The notes below the pieces were generated by a model. It was not told where the DNA came from. It searched no databases and worked only from the letters and a program-made list of their open reading frames with translations. A DNA stretch of 64,000 bases, taken from NCBI RefSeq assembly GCF_030908245.1, contig NZ_JAVFJJ010000005.1, positions 1 through 64,000 of the forward strand, written 5' to 3'. Below, piece by piece: positions 30,242 to 40,396 of this stretch; within the stretch, counting starts at the first letter, position 1; the number at the start of each line of letters is the position of its first letter. Source of the DNA: Sinomonas sp. ASV322 (lineage in GTDB: Bacteria; Actinomycetota; Actinomycetes; Actinomycetales; Micrococcaceae). Made by a program: the position numbers and the translations under genes.

Positions 30242-30603
30242 CAGCCGACGACATGATCCGGGTCTGCCCGCTCTCGCAGCTGGACCGAGGCGACGCAATG
30301 CGCCTCGACACGCGTCCGCCGATCGCGCTGTTCCACACCGAAGAGGGCGAGCTGTTCGCGATCGACGACACGTGCACCCACCAAGACGCGTCCCTCACGG
30401 ACGGCTACGTCGAGGGCTGCGAGGTCGAGTGCCCGCTTCACGCTTCCAAGTTCGATTTGCGGACGGGTATGGTGGACGCTCCGCCGGCCAAGCTGCCGGT
30501 CCGCGTACACGCCGTCGAGATTCACGACGGCGACATCTACGTCAAGGAATCCGACGAGGTGCCCAACCTCCCGCCCGGAATCACGATCGACGGCCACGCC
30601 TAG
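30238..30603 (+). CDS. Rieske-type 2Fe-2S ferredoxin
   Basis: 121 residues. Cluster ligands C46/H48 (CTHQDASL) and C65/H68 (CPLHASKFD) are intact. Short enough to be a free carrier, it should link the 27754 reductase to the 29033 oxygenase. ATGA overlap with the oxygenase gene suggests matched synthesis. Systems with a separate Rieske ferredoxin differ from the two-component GbcAB type of Pseudomonas, so this is a three-component version of betaine demethylase if the substrate is right. Confidence 0.9.
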   Translation: MTADDMIRVCPLSQLDRGDAMRLDTRPPIALFHTEEGELFAIDDTCTHQDASLTDGYVEGCEVECPLHASKFDLRTGMVDAPPAKLPVRVHAVEIHDGDIYVKESDEVPNLPPGITIDGHA

Positions 30604-30641
30604 ACCGCCCGCGCGAGGGCCTCGCCTAAGGAGCGACCAGC

Positions 30642-32315
30642 ATGACAGCCAAAAACTACGACTACATCATTGTCGGCGGTGGCAGCGCCGGCTCCGTCCT
30701 CGCGGACAGGCTGAGCGCGGACGGAGACCGCACCGTCCTGGTCCTCGAGGCCGGGCGGAGCGACTACCCCTGGGATCTCTTCATCCAGATGCCCGCCGCC
30801 CTCACGTTCCCGAGCGGCAATCCGCTCTACGACTGGCGGTACGAGTCCGATCCCGAGCCGTTCATGGGAGGACGCCGCGTGGCCCACGCGCGCGGCAAGG
30901 TCCTCGGCGGATCGAGCTCGATCAACGGCATGATCTTCCAGCGCGGCAATCCGCTCGACTACGAGCGCTGGGGCGCAGATCCGGGCATGGAGTCGTGGGA
31001 CTTCGCCCACTGCCTCCCGTACTTCAAGCGCATGGAGAACGCCCTCGCCGCCGCGCCCGACGATCCGTACCGCGGCCACGACGGTCCCCTCATCCTCGAG
31101 CGCGGCCCCGCAACGAACCCGTTGTTCCAGGCGTTCTTCGACGCCGCCGTCGAGGCCGGCTACCCGCGGACGGACGACGTCAACGGCTTCCGTCAGGAGG
31201 GCTTCGGCCCGTTCGACCGCAACGTCCACCGGGGCGAGCGCTACTCGGCGTCCCGCGGCTACCTGCGGCCCGCCCGGAAGCGGGGCAACGTCACGGTCCA
31301 GACGCTCGCCTTCGTCACCGGGATCGAGTTCGAGGGAACACGGGCGACGGGCGTGACCTACCGGCGCGGGGGCCAGAACCACACCGTGGGCGGCAGCGAG
31401 ATCATCCTGTGCGGCGGCGCGTTCAACACCCCACAGCTCCTCCAGCTCGCGGGCATCGGCGACCCCGAGCACCTGCGCTCTGTCGGGATCACGCCGCGCA
31501 TCGAGCTCCCCGGCGTCGGCGAGAACCTGCAGGACCACCTCGAGGTATACATCCAGCACGCGTGTCTCGAGCCGGTCTCCCAGCAGCCCTCGCTCGATCT
31601 GTGGCGCATGCCGTTCATCGGGCTCGAATGGCTCCTCGGCCGGAAGGGCCCCGCGGCGACCAACCACTTCGAGGGCGGCGGCTTCGTGCGCTCGAACGAC
31701 GACGTCGACTACCCGAACCTCATGTACCACTTCCTCCCGGTCGCCGTCCGCTACGACGGCAAGAAGGCCGAGGTGAAGCACGGCTATCAGGTCCACGTCG
31801 GGCCCATGTACTCGGACGTGCGCGGCCACCTCAGGATTCGCTCGTCGGATCCCGCGGCACGCCCCTCGATCTTGTTCAACTACCTCTCGACTGACAACGA
31901 CCGCCGCGAATGGGTCGAGGCCATCCGAGTTTCCCGCGAGATCCTCCGCCAGCCGGCAATGGCGCCGTTCAACGGCGGCGAGATCTCGCCTGGCGCGAGC
32001 GTCACGACCGATCAGGAGATCCTCGACTGGGTCGCCCGCGACGCCGAGACGGCCCTCCACCCCTCGTGCACGGCGAAGATGGGCCCGGCCTCGGACCCCC
32101 TCGCCGTCGTCGATCCGCTCACGATGAAGGTGCACGGCACCGAGGGGCTCCGCGTCGCGGACGCCTCCGCGATGCCCTACGTGACCAACGGCAACATCTT
32201 CGCGCCCGTCATGATGCTCGCGGAGAAGGCCGCGGACCTCATCCTCGGCCGGGATCTCCCCGCGGAGCCCGAGCCCTTCTACCGCCACCGCCACCAGTTC
32301 AAGGAGGCATCATGA
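30642..32315 (+). CDS. betA: Choline dehydrogenase (GMC family)
   Basis: 557 residues. FAD motif [20 protein letters not shown] signature [15 protein letters not shown] (83-97), second signature [15 protein letters not shown], and the BetA-type active-site stretch [12 protein letters not shown] with the catalytic His. The C-terminal [19 protein letters not shown] is also typical. It oxidises choline to betaine aldehyde and possibly on to betaine. It lies 38 bp after the ferredoxin gene and overlaps the ABC ATPase gene by 4 bases. Confidence 0.92.
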   Translation: MTAKNYDYIIVGGGSAGSVLADRLSADGDRTVLVLEAGRSDYPWDLFIQMPAALTFPSGNPLYDWRYESDPEPFMGGRRVAHARGKVLGGSSSINGMIFQRGNPLDYERWGADPGMESWDFAHCLPYFKRMENALAAAPDDPYRGHDGPLILERGPATNPLFQAFFDAAVEAGYPRTDDVNGFRQEGFGPFDRNVHRGERYSASRGYLRPARKRGNVTVQTLAFVTGIEFEGTRATGVTYRRGGQNHTVGGSEIILCGGAFNTPQLLQLAGIGDPEHLRSVGITPRIELPGVGENLQDHLEVYIQHACLEPVSQQPSLDLWRMPFIGLEWLLGRKGPAATNHFEGGGFVRSNDDVDYPNLMYHFLPVAVRYDGKKAEVKHGYQVHVGPMYSDVRGHLRIRSSDPAARPSILFNYLSTDNDRREWVEAIRVSREILRQPAMAPFNGGEISPGASVTTDQEILDWVARDAETALHPSCTAKMGPASDPLAVVDPLTMKVHGTEGLRVADASAMPYVTNGNIFAPVMMLAEKAADLILGRDLPAEPEPFYRHRHQFKEAS

Positions 32316-33427
32316 GCGCCTCGGTCATAGACCCTACGAGTTCACGCCGCGCGGCCCGCAGCGCGGACACGGGCGAACCCGCCCTCAAAGTGGACGGGCT
32401 GTGGAAGATCTTCGGCCCGAAGGCCGACAAGATCCTCGGCACCCCGGACGAACAGCTCACCCGCAAGGAGCTCCAGGTCAAGACCGGCTGCCTCGCGGCC
32501 GTGAAGGACGTCTCCTTCGAGGTTGCGCAGGGCGAGGTCTTCGTCGTCATGGGCCTCTCCGGCTCGGGCAAGTCGACGCTCGTGCGCCTCCTCACGCGGC
32601 TCATCGAGCCGACGTCGGGCACGGTCACGATCGACGGCGAGGACGTCACCCGCGCGAGCAAGACCAAGCTGCGGGCCCTGCGCCGCAACCACATGGCCAT
32701 GGTCTTCCAGCAGTTCGGGCTCCTTCCCCATCGGAAGGTCATCGACAACGTGGCCTACGGCCTCGAGGTCCGCGGCGAGGGCAAGTCCAAGCGCCTCGCC
32801 CGGGCGCAGGAGATGGTCGAGCTCGTGGGCCTCTCCGGGTACGAGCGCTCGTTCCCGGACCAGCTCTCGGGCGGCATGCAGCAGCGCGTCGGCCTGGCCC
32901 GCGCCCTCGCGGTCGACCCCCAGGTCCTCCTCTTCGACGAGCCGTTCTCCGCCCTCGATCCCCTCATCCGCCGCGACATGCAGAACGAAGTGTGCCGCCT
33001 CCACGAGGAGGTCGGGAAGACCATGGTCTTCATCACGCACGACCTTCAGGAGGCGCTCAAGCTCGGCGACCGCATCCTCATCATGCGCGACGGCGAGATC
33101 GTCCAGATCGGCACCCCCGCGGAAGTCGTCGCGAACCCGGCCGACGACTACGTGCGGGACTTCGTCTCCGAGGTTCCCCGCTCGCATGTCCTGACGCTCC
33201 GCTACGTCGTGCGGCCGCCGCGCGACGGCGAGTCCCTTGACGGGCCCATCATGCAGGCGAACCGGATCGTCCGCGACGCCGCGCAGCAGGTCCTGCACTC
33301 CGCGCTCCCCGTGCGGGTGTACGACGGCGACCGCTTCCTCGGCGTGGTTGACGACGACGACATCCTGCGCGTCGTCGTCGCCGAGGAGTCACCCGACGCG
33401 GCCGCAGGCAAGGAGCGCGCGCGATGA
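32312..33427 (+). CDS. Glycine betaine/choline ABC importer, ATP-binding protein (ProV/OpuAA type)
   Basis: 371 residues. ProV-type N terminus ([20 protein letters not shown]), Walker [31 protein letters not shown], signature [15 protein letters not shown], Walker [14 protein letters not shown]-loop [10 protein letters not shown]. The C terminus (about 300-360) looks like one degenerate CBS-like module ([20 protein letters not shown]), where family members often have two. It supplies uptake for the catabolic operon. Both ends overlap neighbours by 4 bases. Confidence 0.92.
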   Translation: MSASVIDPTSSRRAARSADTGEPALKVDGLWKIFGPKADKILGTPDEQLTRKELQVKTGCLAAVKDVSFEVAQGEVFVVMGLSGSGKSTLVRLLTRLIEPTSGTVTIDGEDVTRASKTKLRALRRNHMAMVFQQFGLLPHRKVIDNVAYGLEVRGEGKSKRLARAQEMVELVGLSGYERSFPDQLSGGMQQRVGLARALAVDPQVLLFDEPFSALDPLIRRDMQNEVCRLHEEVGKTMVFITHDLQEALKLGDRILIMRDGEIVQIGTPAEVVANPADDYVRDFVSEVPRSHVLTLRYVVRPPRDGESLDGPIMQANRIVRDAAQQVLHSALPVRVYDGDRFLGVVDDDDILRVVVAEESPDAAAGKERAR

Positions 33428-35481
33428 GCACGATCGCCGGGGCGCGCGAGCGCGCCGCCGAACCGGCCACGCGCCCGCCGACAGCTGTGCCGGGCGAACC
33501 CGCGCCGCGAGAAAAGGCGGGAGCGCTCCTCCGCCGCCGCTGGCGGCCTCTCCTGCTCGCCGCCGTCGTCGTCGTATGGCTCGTGCTGTGGGCGGTCCTG
33601 AAGGGAACGCAGACGCTCGAGCTCGGCGGCGCCGAGAAGACCGGCGTCCACCTCTGGCTCAACAGCCTGCGCGACGCCTTCGACGCCGCGCGCACCAACT
33701 CGGCGTTCTTCGAGTACGTCGTCCAGCCCATCACCGACGGCATCAACGGCCTCGTCACGTTCCTGCAGAACCTCTTCAGCCAGGCGCCCGCGGGGCGGCC
33801 CGTGCCCCAGGTGGGGTGGCTCGGCGTCGTCGTCCTCCTCGCGTGGGTGACGTTCGCGTTCGCCGGGTTGCGCTCGATGCTCCTCGTCGCGGCCAGCGTG
33901 CTCCTGTTCGGCTTCTTCGGCTACTGGCAGCAGAGCCTCGACACACTCATCGTGACGTTCGTCGCCGTCGGCCTCTGCACGGTCCTCGGCCTCCCGCTCG
34001 GTATCTGGATGGCCCGCAGCCGCCGTGCGTCGACGGCCATCACGCCCGTGCTGGACCTCATGCAGACCCTCCCCTCGTTCGCGTATCTCGCGCCGCTTGC
34101 CCTCGTGTTCGGCATCGGCCCCGCGGCCGCGATCATCACGACGATCATCTACGCCCTTCCGCCGCTCGTGCGCATCACCGAGCACGGCATCCGGAACGTC
34201 TCTCCGACAACGCTCGAGGCGGTCACCTCAATGGGCGGCACGGCGTGGCAGACCCTGACCAAGGTGCAGCTTCCCATGTCGCGCCGCACGATCGTCGTCG
34301 GCATCAACCAGTCCACGATGGCCGCACTCTCCATGGCCACGATCGCCGCGCTCATCAACGGCCCCGGCCTGGGCCAGCCGGTTCTCCAGGCCCTGCAGTC
34401 GCTCGACGTCGGCTCGGCCTTCGTCTCGGGCCTCGCGATCGTCCTCATGGCGATCATGCTCGACCGGACGACGACGGCCGCCTCCGAGCGCTCGAGCATC
34501 GCGGCCCGCGTGCAGCGCGGGGGCGGGGCCCTCCGCGGCCCCCGCCGACGGCGCCTCGTCGTCGTCGCGGGCGCCGTCATCGCCGCGATTGCCATCTATC
34601 TCTCGCACAGCTACCTCACGCTCGCGCAGTTCCCGGCGTCGCCCAATCTGGGGTCCCCGCTCGCGACGGCGGTCTCGACCATCGTGCAGTGGATCGTGAC
34701 GACGTTCGCCGGCTTCACCGGGTGGCTCAAGGACACGGTCACCGCGCTCCTTGTCAACCCGCTCGAGTCGCTCCTCGCGCAATCGCCGTGGTGGGTCCTG
34801 GCCTTCGTGCTGCTCGGCGTCGCCCTCGCGCTCGGCGGGCTGCGGGCGGCGGCCATCACGGTCGTGTGCGAAGCAGTCATCCTCGGGACCGGCCTCTGGA
34901 ACGAGAGCATGAAGACGCTCGCGACGACGCTCGTGGCGACGCTCCTCGTGGTGCTCGTGGCGCTGGTCATCGGCGTGTGGATGGGCCGGAACAAGCTCGC
35001 CGACTCGGTCATCCGGCCGATTCTCGACGCGTTCCAGACCATCCCGTCGTTCGTCTACCTCGTACCCGCCCTCGCACTGTTCGGCCCCACGCGCTTCACG
35101 GCCATCGTCGCCGCGTTCGCGTACGGCGTGCCGATCGCCACGAAGCTCGTCGCGGACGGCATCCGCGGCGTCTCGCCCGTGACCGTCGAGGCCTCGGAAT
35201 CGATGGGGACCACGTCGTGGCAGATGGTCTCGAAGGTCCAGCTGCCCATGTCCCGCGCAGCGGTGGTCCTCGCCGCGAACCAGGGACTCCTGTACGTGCT
35301 GTCCATGGTCGTCGTCGGCGGCCTCGTGGGCGGCGGCGGGCTCGGCTACCTCGTCGTGTCCGGGTTCTCTCAGAGCCAGCTCTTTGGCAAGGGGCTTGCC
35401 GCCGGGATCGCCATCACGGCCCTCGGCGTCATGCTCGACCGCATCACCCAACACACCGCTGCCCGCCTGGGCCGCGCCTGA
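33424..35481 (+). CDS. Fused double permease of the betaine/choline ABC importer
   Basis: 685 residues with two ProW-like permease domains in one chain. Both halves carry the conserved assembly loop: [20 protein letters not shown] / [20 protein letters not shown] in the first, and [20 protein letters not shown] / [20 protein letters not shown] in the second. The N-terminal 40 residues are hydrophilic. A single chain carrying both half-channels removes the need for homodimerisation. Similar tandem-permease proteins occur in actinobacterial betaine transporters. Confidence 0.9.
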   Translation: MSTIAGARERAAEPATRPPTAVPGEPAPREKAGALLRRRWRPLLLAAVVVVWLVLWAVLKGTQTLELGGAEKTGVHLWLNSLRDAFDAARTNSAFFEYVVQPITDGINGLVTFLQNLFSQAPAGRPVPQVGWLGVVVLLAWVTFAFAGLRSMLLVAASVLLFGFFGYWQQSLDTLIVTFVAVGLCTVLGLPLGIWMARSRRASTAITPVLDLMQTLPSFAYLAPLALVFGIGPAAAIITTIIYALPPLVRITEHGIRNVSPTTLEAVTSMGGTAWQTLTKVQLPMSRRTIVVGINQSTMAALSMATIAALINGPGLGQPVLQALQSLDVGSAFVSGLAIVLMAIMLDRTTTAASERSSIAARVQRGGGALRGPRRRRLVVVAGAVIAAIAIYLSHSYLTLAQFPASPNLGSPLATAVSTIVQWIVTTFAGFTGWLKDTVTALLVNPLESLLAQSPWWVLAFVLLGVALALGGLRAAAITVVCEAVILGTGLWNESMKTLATTLVATLLVVLVALVIGVWMGRNKLADSVIRPILDAFQTIPSFVYLVPALALFGPTRFTAIVAAFAYGVPIATKLVADGIRGVSPVTVEASESMGTTSWQMVSKVQLPMSRAAVVLAANQGLLYVLSMVVVGGLVGGGGLGYLVVSGFSQSQLFGKGLAAGIAITALGVMLDRITQHTAARLGRA

Positions 35482-35497
35482 CAAAGGAAGAAATCCG

Positions 35498-36493
35498 ATG
35501 AAAAAGTGGATTGAAATCTGTGGGGGTCTGGAAAAAAGGACGAAGAAGAAGGCGTTCGCCGCCGTCGTCCTGACTGCGGTGCTGGGGCTCACCGCCTGCG
35601 GAGGCGGGGACATCTCGAGCGCCTCGAACGGCGGAGGGAGCTCCGCGAAGTGCGGCGCGTTCAATGTCGCCGTGAACCCGTGGGTCGGCTACGAGGCGGA
35701 CGCGTACGTCGTCGGCACCGTGGCGAAGGCGAAGCTCGGCTGCACCGTCAATTACAAGACCCTCAAAGAAGAGGTGTCGTGGCAGGGCTTCGGCAGCGGC
35801 GAGGTGGACGCCGTCCTCGAGAACTGGGGCCACCCCGAGCTCGTGGACAAGTACATCAAGCAGCAGAAGACCGCGGTCGACGCCGGGCCCACGGGCAACA
35901 CCGGCGTGATCGGCTGGTATGTTCCGCCGTGGATGGCCAAGAAGTACCCGGACATCGCGGACTCCAAGAACCTGAACAAGTACGCCGACATGTTCAAGAC
36001 GTCCGAGTCCGGCGCCCAGGGCCAGCTCCTGGACGGCGACCCCTCGTACGTGACCAACGACGAGGCCCTCGTGAAGAACCTCGGCCTCAACTTCAAGGTC
36101 GTGTACGCGGGCAGCGAGCCTGCCCTCATCCAGGCGTTCCGCCAGGCCGAGCAGAACCACACCCCGCTCATCGGCTACTTCTACGAGCCGCAGTGGTTCC
36201 TGAACGAGGTCCCCCTCGCGAAGGTCAACCTCCCCGCCTACACGGACGGCTGTGACGCCGACGCCGCCAAGGTCGCGTGCGACTACCCGAAGTACGACCT
36301 CAACAAGATCGTCTCGACCAAGTTCGCCAACTCCGGCAGCCCCGCGTACAACCTGGTCAAGAACTTCAAGTGGACGAACGAGGACCAGAACGCGGTGGCC
36401 GGCTACATCGCGAAGGACAACATGAGCCCGGACGCGGCGGCCCAGAAGTGGATCGACGCGAACGCGGACAAGGTGGCGGCGTGGCTGAAGTAG
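35498..36493 (+). CDS. Betaine/choline substrate-binding lipoprotein (OpuAC type)
   Basis: 331 residues. A long basic N-region and hydrophobic core lead to a lipobox LTAC (C34), so it is a membrane-anchored lipoprotein. The mature part is an OpuAC/ProX-like type II binding protein: FNVAVNPWVGYEADAYVVG, then WQGFGSGEVDAVLENWG and GVIGWYVPPWMAKKYPD. Its tryptophans could form the aromatic box that holds the trimethylammonium group. It starts 16 bp after the permease and overlaps betB by 13 bases. Confidence 0.9.
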   Translation: MKKWIEICGGLEKRTKKKAFAAVVLTAVLGLTACGGGDISSASNGGGSSAKCGAFNVAVNPWVGYEADAYVVGTVAKAKLGCTVNYKTLKEEVSWQGFGSGEVDAVLENWGHPELVDKYIKQQKTAVDAGPTGNTGVIGWYVPPWMAKKYPDIADSKNLNKYADMFKTSESGAQGQLLDGDPSYVTNDEALVKNLGLNFKVVYAGSEPALIQAFRQAEQNHTPLIGYFYEPQWFLNEVPLAKVNLPAYTDGCDADAAKVACDYPKYDLNKIVSTKFANSGSPAYNLVKNFKWTNEDQNAVAGYIAKDNMSPDAAAQKWIDANADKVAAWLK

Positions 36494-38010
36494 CGACGCT
36501 TGCCGGCGCTGCCAGGTCCGTCGGTGAGGATGCGGTAAAAGGCCTCTTCATCGACGGCGCCTGGCAGCAGGCGGCCGACGGCGGGACCACCACCGTGCGC
36601 TGCCCCGCGGACGGGCGTGAGGTCGCCGTGGTCGTCTCGTCGACGCCGAAGGACGCGGAGCGCGCGATCGCCAGCGCGCGCTCCGCGTTCGACGGCGGCC
36701 CCTGGCGGCGGCTTACGGACCTCGAGCGCGGCGCGGTCATGCTGCGCGTGGCCGAGCTCCTCGAGCGGGACAAGGCGGTGTACGCGCAGGCCGAGGCGCT
36801 CGACACGGGCAAACGGCTCGTCGAGGCCGAGTACGATCTCGACGACATCGCGGCGTGCTTCCGGTATTACGGGAAGATCGCGGGCCTCGACGCGGGGCGC
36901 GTGATCGACACCGGGAGGCCGAACGCCATCAGCCGGGTCGTGTACGAGCCGCTCGGGGTGTGCGCCCTCATCGCGCCCTGGAACTATCCGCTGCTCCAGG
37001 CGGCGTGGAAGGTCGCCCCGGCCCTCGTAGCCGGCAACTCGTTCGTCCTCAAGCCGAGCGAGCTCACGCCGTCGACCTCGATCCTGCTCATGGAGACCCT
37101 CGCGGAGGCTGGCGTGCCCGCCGGCGTTGCGAACCTCGTGACCGGCACCGGGTCCAAGGTGGGCGGCCCGCTCAGCTCGGACCCGCGCGTCGACCTCGTC
37201 TCGCTCACGGGCAGCCTCCGCACTGGGCAGACGATCATGGCCGCCGCGGCGGAGACCGTGAAGCGCGTCGCGTTCGAGCTCGGCGGGAAGAACCCCAACG
37301 TCGTCTTCGCGGACGCGGATTGGGACGCCGCCGTCGACAACGCGCTCACCGCCGTCTTCCTGCACTCGGGGCAGGTCTGCTCGGCGGGGGCACGGCTCGT
37401 CGTCGAGGAGACGATCGCGGAGCGCTTCGTCGCGGAGGTCGTGGAGCGAGCGCGCAAGATCCGGATGGGCGGCCCGTTCGATCCGGGCGCCGAGACGGGG
37501 CCGCTCATCTCGGCGAAGCAGCGCGAACAGGTCCACGCCTACGTCCAGGCGGGAGTCGCCGAGGGGGCCGAGCTCCTGTGCGGGGGTTACATCCCCGACG
37601 AAGGCCCGCTCGCGGACGGCTACTTCTACCCGCCCACCGTGCTGGGCAACTGCCGTTCGGGCATGAGCGTGGTCCGCGAGGAATCGTTCGGGCCCGTGCT
37701 CACCGTCGAGACGTTCCGCGACGAGGCCGAGGCCATCGCGATCGCGAACGACACCGAGTACGGACTGGCCGGGGCGGTGTGGACTCAGGACGCGTCGAAG
37801 GCCCAACGGGTCGCGGGCGCGCTCCGGCACGGGACCGTGTGGATCAACGATTACCACCCCTACGTGCCGCAGGCCGAGTGGGGAGGCTTCGGGAAGTCCG
37901 GAATCGGCCGGGAGCTCGGCCGTGCCGGGCTCGACGAGTACCGCGAGGCCAAGCACATCTGGCAGAACCTCGCCCCGGCGCCGAGCGGCTGGTTCGGCGG
38001 GGGCGGCTAG
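36481..38010 (+). CDS. betB: Betaine aldehyde dehydrogenase
   Basis: 509 residues from GTG 36481 (AGGTGG upstream), overlapping the binding-protein gene. Aldehyde dehydrogenase hallmarks: EPLGVCALIAPWNYPLLQAA, E266 in FELGGKNPNV, C300 in SGQVCSAGARL, and EESFGPVLTVETF. It converts betaine aldehyde to glycine betaine with NAD(P)+. Operon context with betA makes the substrate assignment good; aminoaldehydes are the usual alternative. Confidence 0.9.
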   Translation: MAEVATLAGAARSVGEDAVKGLFIDGAWQQAADGGTTTVRCPADGREVAVVVSSTPKDAERAIASARSAFDGGPWRRLTDLERGAVMLRVAELLERDKAVYAQAEALDTGKRLVEAEYDLDDIAACFRYYGKIAGLDAGRVIDTGRPNAISRVVYEPLGVCALIAPWNYPLLQAAWKVAPALVAGNSFVLKPSELTPSTSILLMETLAEAGVPAGVANLVTGTGSKVGGPLSSDPRVDLVSLTGSLRTGQTIMAAAAETVKRVAFELGGKNPNVVFADADWDAAVDNALTAVFLHSGQVCSAGARLVVEETIAERFVAEVVERARKIRMGGPFDPGAETGPLISAKQREQVHAYVQAGVAEGAELLCGGYIPDEGPLADGYFYPPTVLGNCRSGMSVVREESFGPVLTVETFRDEAEAIAIANDTEYGLAGAVWTQDASKAQRVAGALRHGTVWINDYHPYVPQAEWGGFGKSGIGRELGRAGLDEYREAKHIWQNLAPAPSGWFGGGG

Positions 38011-38087
38011 GGAATCAGGCGACTGGCAAATCAGGCCGAGCGATCCAGGCCGACGAGGAATCAGCACGACTACCGAAAGGACGGACC

Positions 38088-39305
38088 ATGGCAGGAAACA
38101 GAGCGGTTGCCTACAAGGAACCCGGTGTTGTGGAAGTTATCGACACTGACTACCCGACGTTCGAGCTCAAGGACGGGCCCGGGGTCAATCCCCTCAACGT
38201 GGGCCGGAGGGTCCCGCACGGGGTGATCCTGCGGACCGTGTCGACCAACATCTGCGGCTCGGACCAGCACATGGTCCGCGGCCGGACGACCGCCCCGCGA
38301 GATCTCGTGCTGGGCCACGAGATCACCGGCGAGGTCGTCGAGGTCGGCCGGGACGTGGAGTTCATCCGGGTCGGGGACATCGTCTCGGTCCCGTTCAACA
38401 TCTCCTGCGGCCGCTGCCGGAACTGCAAGGAGCGCAAGACCGGGATCTGCCTCAACGTCAATCCCGACCGGCCGGGGTCCGCCTACGGATACGTGGACAT
38501 GGGCGGCTGGGTCGGCGGGCAGGCCGAGTACGTCCTGGTTCCGTACGCGGACTGGAACCTGCTCAAGTTCCCGGATCGGGACCAGGCCCTCGAGAAGATC
38601 ATGGACCTGACCATGCTCTCGGACATCTTCCCGACCGGCTTCCACGGCGCCGTGACCGCCGGGGTCGGGGTCGGCTCGACCGTGTACATCGCCGGGGCCG
38701 GGCCGGTGGGGCTCGCGGCCGCCGCCGGGGCGCAGCTCCTCGGTGCCGCCGTCGTCATCGTCGGGGACATGAACGAGGACCGCCTCGCCCAGGCCCGCTC
38801 CTTCGGCTGCGAAACGGTCAACGTGTCCCAGGGCGACCCCCGGGACCAGATCGAGCAGCTCCTGGGCGTGCCCGAAGTGGACTGCGGGGTCGACGCCGTC
38901 GGCTTCGAGGCCCGCGGCCACGGCAAGGACGCCTCCCACGAGGCCCCCGCGACCGTGCTCAACTCGCTCATGGACCTCACCGCCGCGGGCGGCGCGCTGG
39001 GCATCCCCGGCCTCTACGTCACGGGCGACCCGGGCGGGATCGACGAGGCCGCCCGGCACGGCTCCCTCTCCCTGTCCCTCGGCACCGGCTGGGCCAAGTC
39101 CCTCTCCTTCACCACCGGCCAGTGCCCCGTCATGAAGTACAACCGCCAACTGATGATGGCGATCCTGCACGAGAAGGTCCAGATCGCCAAGGCCGTCAAC
39201 GCCAAGGCCATCACGCTCGAGGAAGCGCCCCGAGGCTACGCCGAATTCGACGCCGGCGCCGCGACCAAGTACGTCCTCAACCCCAACGGCTACATCAAGA
39301 ACTGA
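38088..39305 (+). CDS. fdhA: Glutathione-independent formaldehyde dehydrogenase
   Basis: 405 residues, ATG 38088 after GAAAGGA. It has the Pseudomonas putida FdhA type layout: catalytic-zinc C56 (NICGSDQHMVRG), GHE 76-78, structural cysteines C107, C110, C113 and C121, the extended insertion YGYVDMGGWVGGQAEYV, and the NAD motif VYIAGAGPVGLAAAAGAQ. It oxidises formaldehyde to formate without a thiol cofactor. Being last in the betaine operon, it disposes of the formaldehyde made by the Rieske demethylase. It is independent of the mscR pathway at 4.8 kb. Confidence 0.92.
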   Translation: MAGNRAVAYKEPGVVEVIDTDYPTFELKDGPGVNPLNVGRRVPHGVILRTVSTNICGSDQHMVRGRTTAPRDLVLGHEITGEVVEVGRDVEFIRVGDIVSVPFNISCGRCRNCKERKTGICLNVNPDRPGSAYGYVDMGGWVGGQAEYVLVPYADWNLLKFPDRDQALEKIMDLTMLSDIFPTGFHGAVTAGVGVGSTVYIAGAGPVGLAAAAGAQLLGAAVVIVGDMNEDRLAQARSFGCETVNVSQGDPRDQIEQLLGVPEVDCGVDAVGFEARGHGKDASHEAPATVLNSLMDLTAAGGALGIPGLYVTGDPGGIDEAARHGSLSLSLGTGWAKSLSFTTGQCPVMKYNRQLMMAILHEKVQIAKAVNAKAITLEEAPRGYAEFDAGAATKYVLNPNGYIKN

Positions 39306-39317
39306 AGCCCGCGACGG

Positions 39318-39414
39318 CACAGCCGTCCCTGAGCCGCATAACCGTCCCTCCCACCGGGATCTACGGGACGGTTATGCCCGCAACCGACGGTTGTGAAGCT
39401 CGGGGACGGCTGTG
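39318..39414. repeat. Nested palindromic (REP-like) element after fdhA
   Basis: Two nested inverted repeats: outer 17-bp arms 39318-39334 / 39398-39414 (one mismatch) and inner 13-bp arms 39336-39348 / 39365-39377 (perfect). A third small hairpin, CAACCGACGGTTG, lies at 39381-39393. All share a CCGTC/GACGG core. The element can fold into a long cruciform or multi-hairpin RNA and may also terminate the betaine operon. Confidence 0.7.
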
Positions 39415-39516
39415 TGTGCGAGCCCGACGTGATTTCCCCCACCGGCAGCCCGGAAGCACCGAACTGGTCCCACCCCGCATGGAAGAATCGGCTGCGACGC
39501 TCGCCGGGAGGGGCAT

Positions 39517-40311
39517 ATGAAGATCTTGATCACCGGTGACTGGCACCGGGACGCCCACTGGGCAGTCGAGACCATCAAGGCGGCCCATCAGCAGGGCATC
39601 CAGCATCTGATCCACCTCGGCGATCTCGGCGCCTTCTGGCCGACCGACTACCCCGAGCTCCCGAGCCGCGAGAACCCCTTGGGCCGTGCCTACGGCTTCA
39701 CGCGCTCGGTGGCGGACGCCGTCCGGGCCGCGAAGCTGCGCTTCCTGTTCATCGACGGGAACAACGACAATCACGAGTTCCTCGCCCGCCTGCCGCGTCG
39801 GCGCGGGGGAAGCGCCGACATGATGGGGCTCACGTACGTTCCCCGCGGAACGCGATTCCGGCTTGGCGGCCGACGCTTCGGCGCGCTGGGCGGCGCGTAC
39901 TCGGTCGACCGAGCACAGCGCCGCCACCACGTGGACTGGTGGCCGGAGGAAGACGTCACGCCGGACGACGTCCGCCGCCTCGGCAGCAAGCCGCTCGACG
40001 TGCTGCTCGCACACGAGGTGCCCTCCGGCGTCGGCCTCCCGTTCCCCTACCGGCTGCATCCCGACGCCGCCGCCGTCGCGCATCGGAGCCGCGAATTCGT
40101 CCAGGCGGCCCTCGACGCGACCCAGCCGCAGCAGATGTTCTCGGGCCATTGGCATCAGCGCCTCACCGTCGATGTCCCCGGGACCAAGACGGCCCTGCAC
40201 GTCTTGGACAAGCAGCGCAGGGCCGGCAACTCGGTTGTCCTGGACACGAAGACGCTGGGTGTCGAGCCGTTCATTCGCCCCGCGGCGGCCGGGCAGACGG
40301 CGCCGGCCTGA
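39517..40311 (+). CDS. Calcineurin-like metallophosphoesterase
   Basis: 264 residues starting ILITGDWHRDAHW. The five phosphoesterase motifs are visible: GDWH, HLGDLG, DGNNDNHEF, LLAHEVPSG and FSGHWHQ, supplying the two-metal site. No signal peptide. Its substrate is unknown; single-domain proteins of this kind act on nucleotides, phosphoproteins or RNA ends. It is not clearly in an operon with its neighbours and sits between the palindromic element and an ABC transporter. Confidence 0.85.
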   Translation: MKILITGDWHRDAHWAVETIKAAHQQGIQHLIHLGDLGAFWPTDYPELPSRENPLGRAYGFTRSVADAVRAAKLRFLFIDGNNDNHEFLARLPRRRGGSADMMGLTYVPRGTRFRLGGRRFGALGGAYSVDRAQRRHHVDWWPEEDVTPDDVRRLGSKPLDVLLAHEVPSGVGLPFPYRLHPDAAAVAHRSREFVQAALDATQPQQMFSGHWHQRLTVDVPGTKTALHVLDKQRRAGNSVVLDTKTLGVEPFIRPAAAGQTAPA

Positions 40312-40396
40312 CTTCACGCGCCGTTAACCCGGCCGTGCTCTATTGGGCGCGTGCCCGAACACGGTGGGCACCGCGCGCGTGTCCTCAGGAGGTTCC

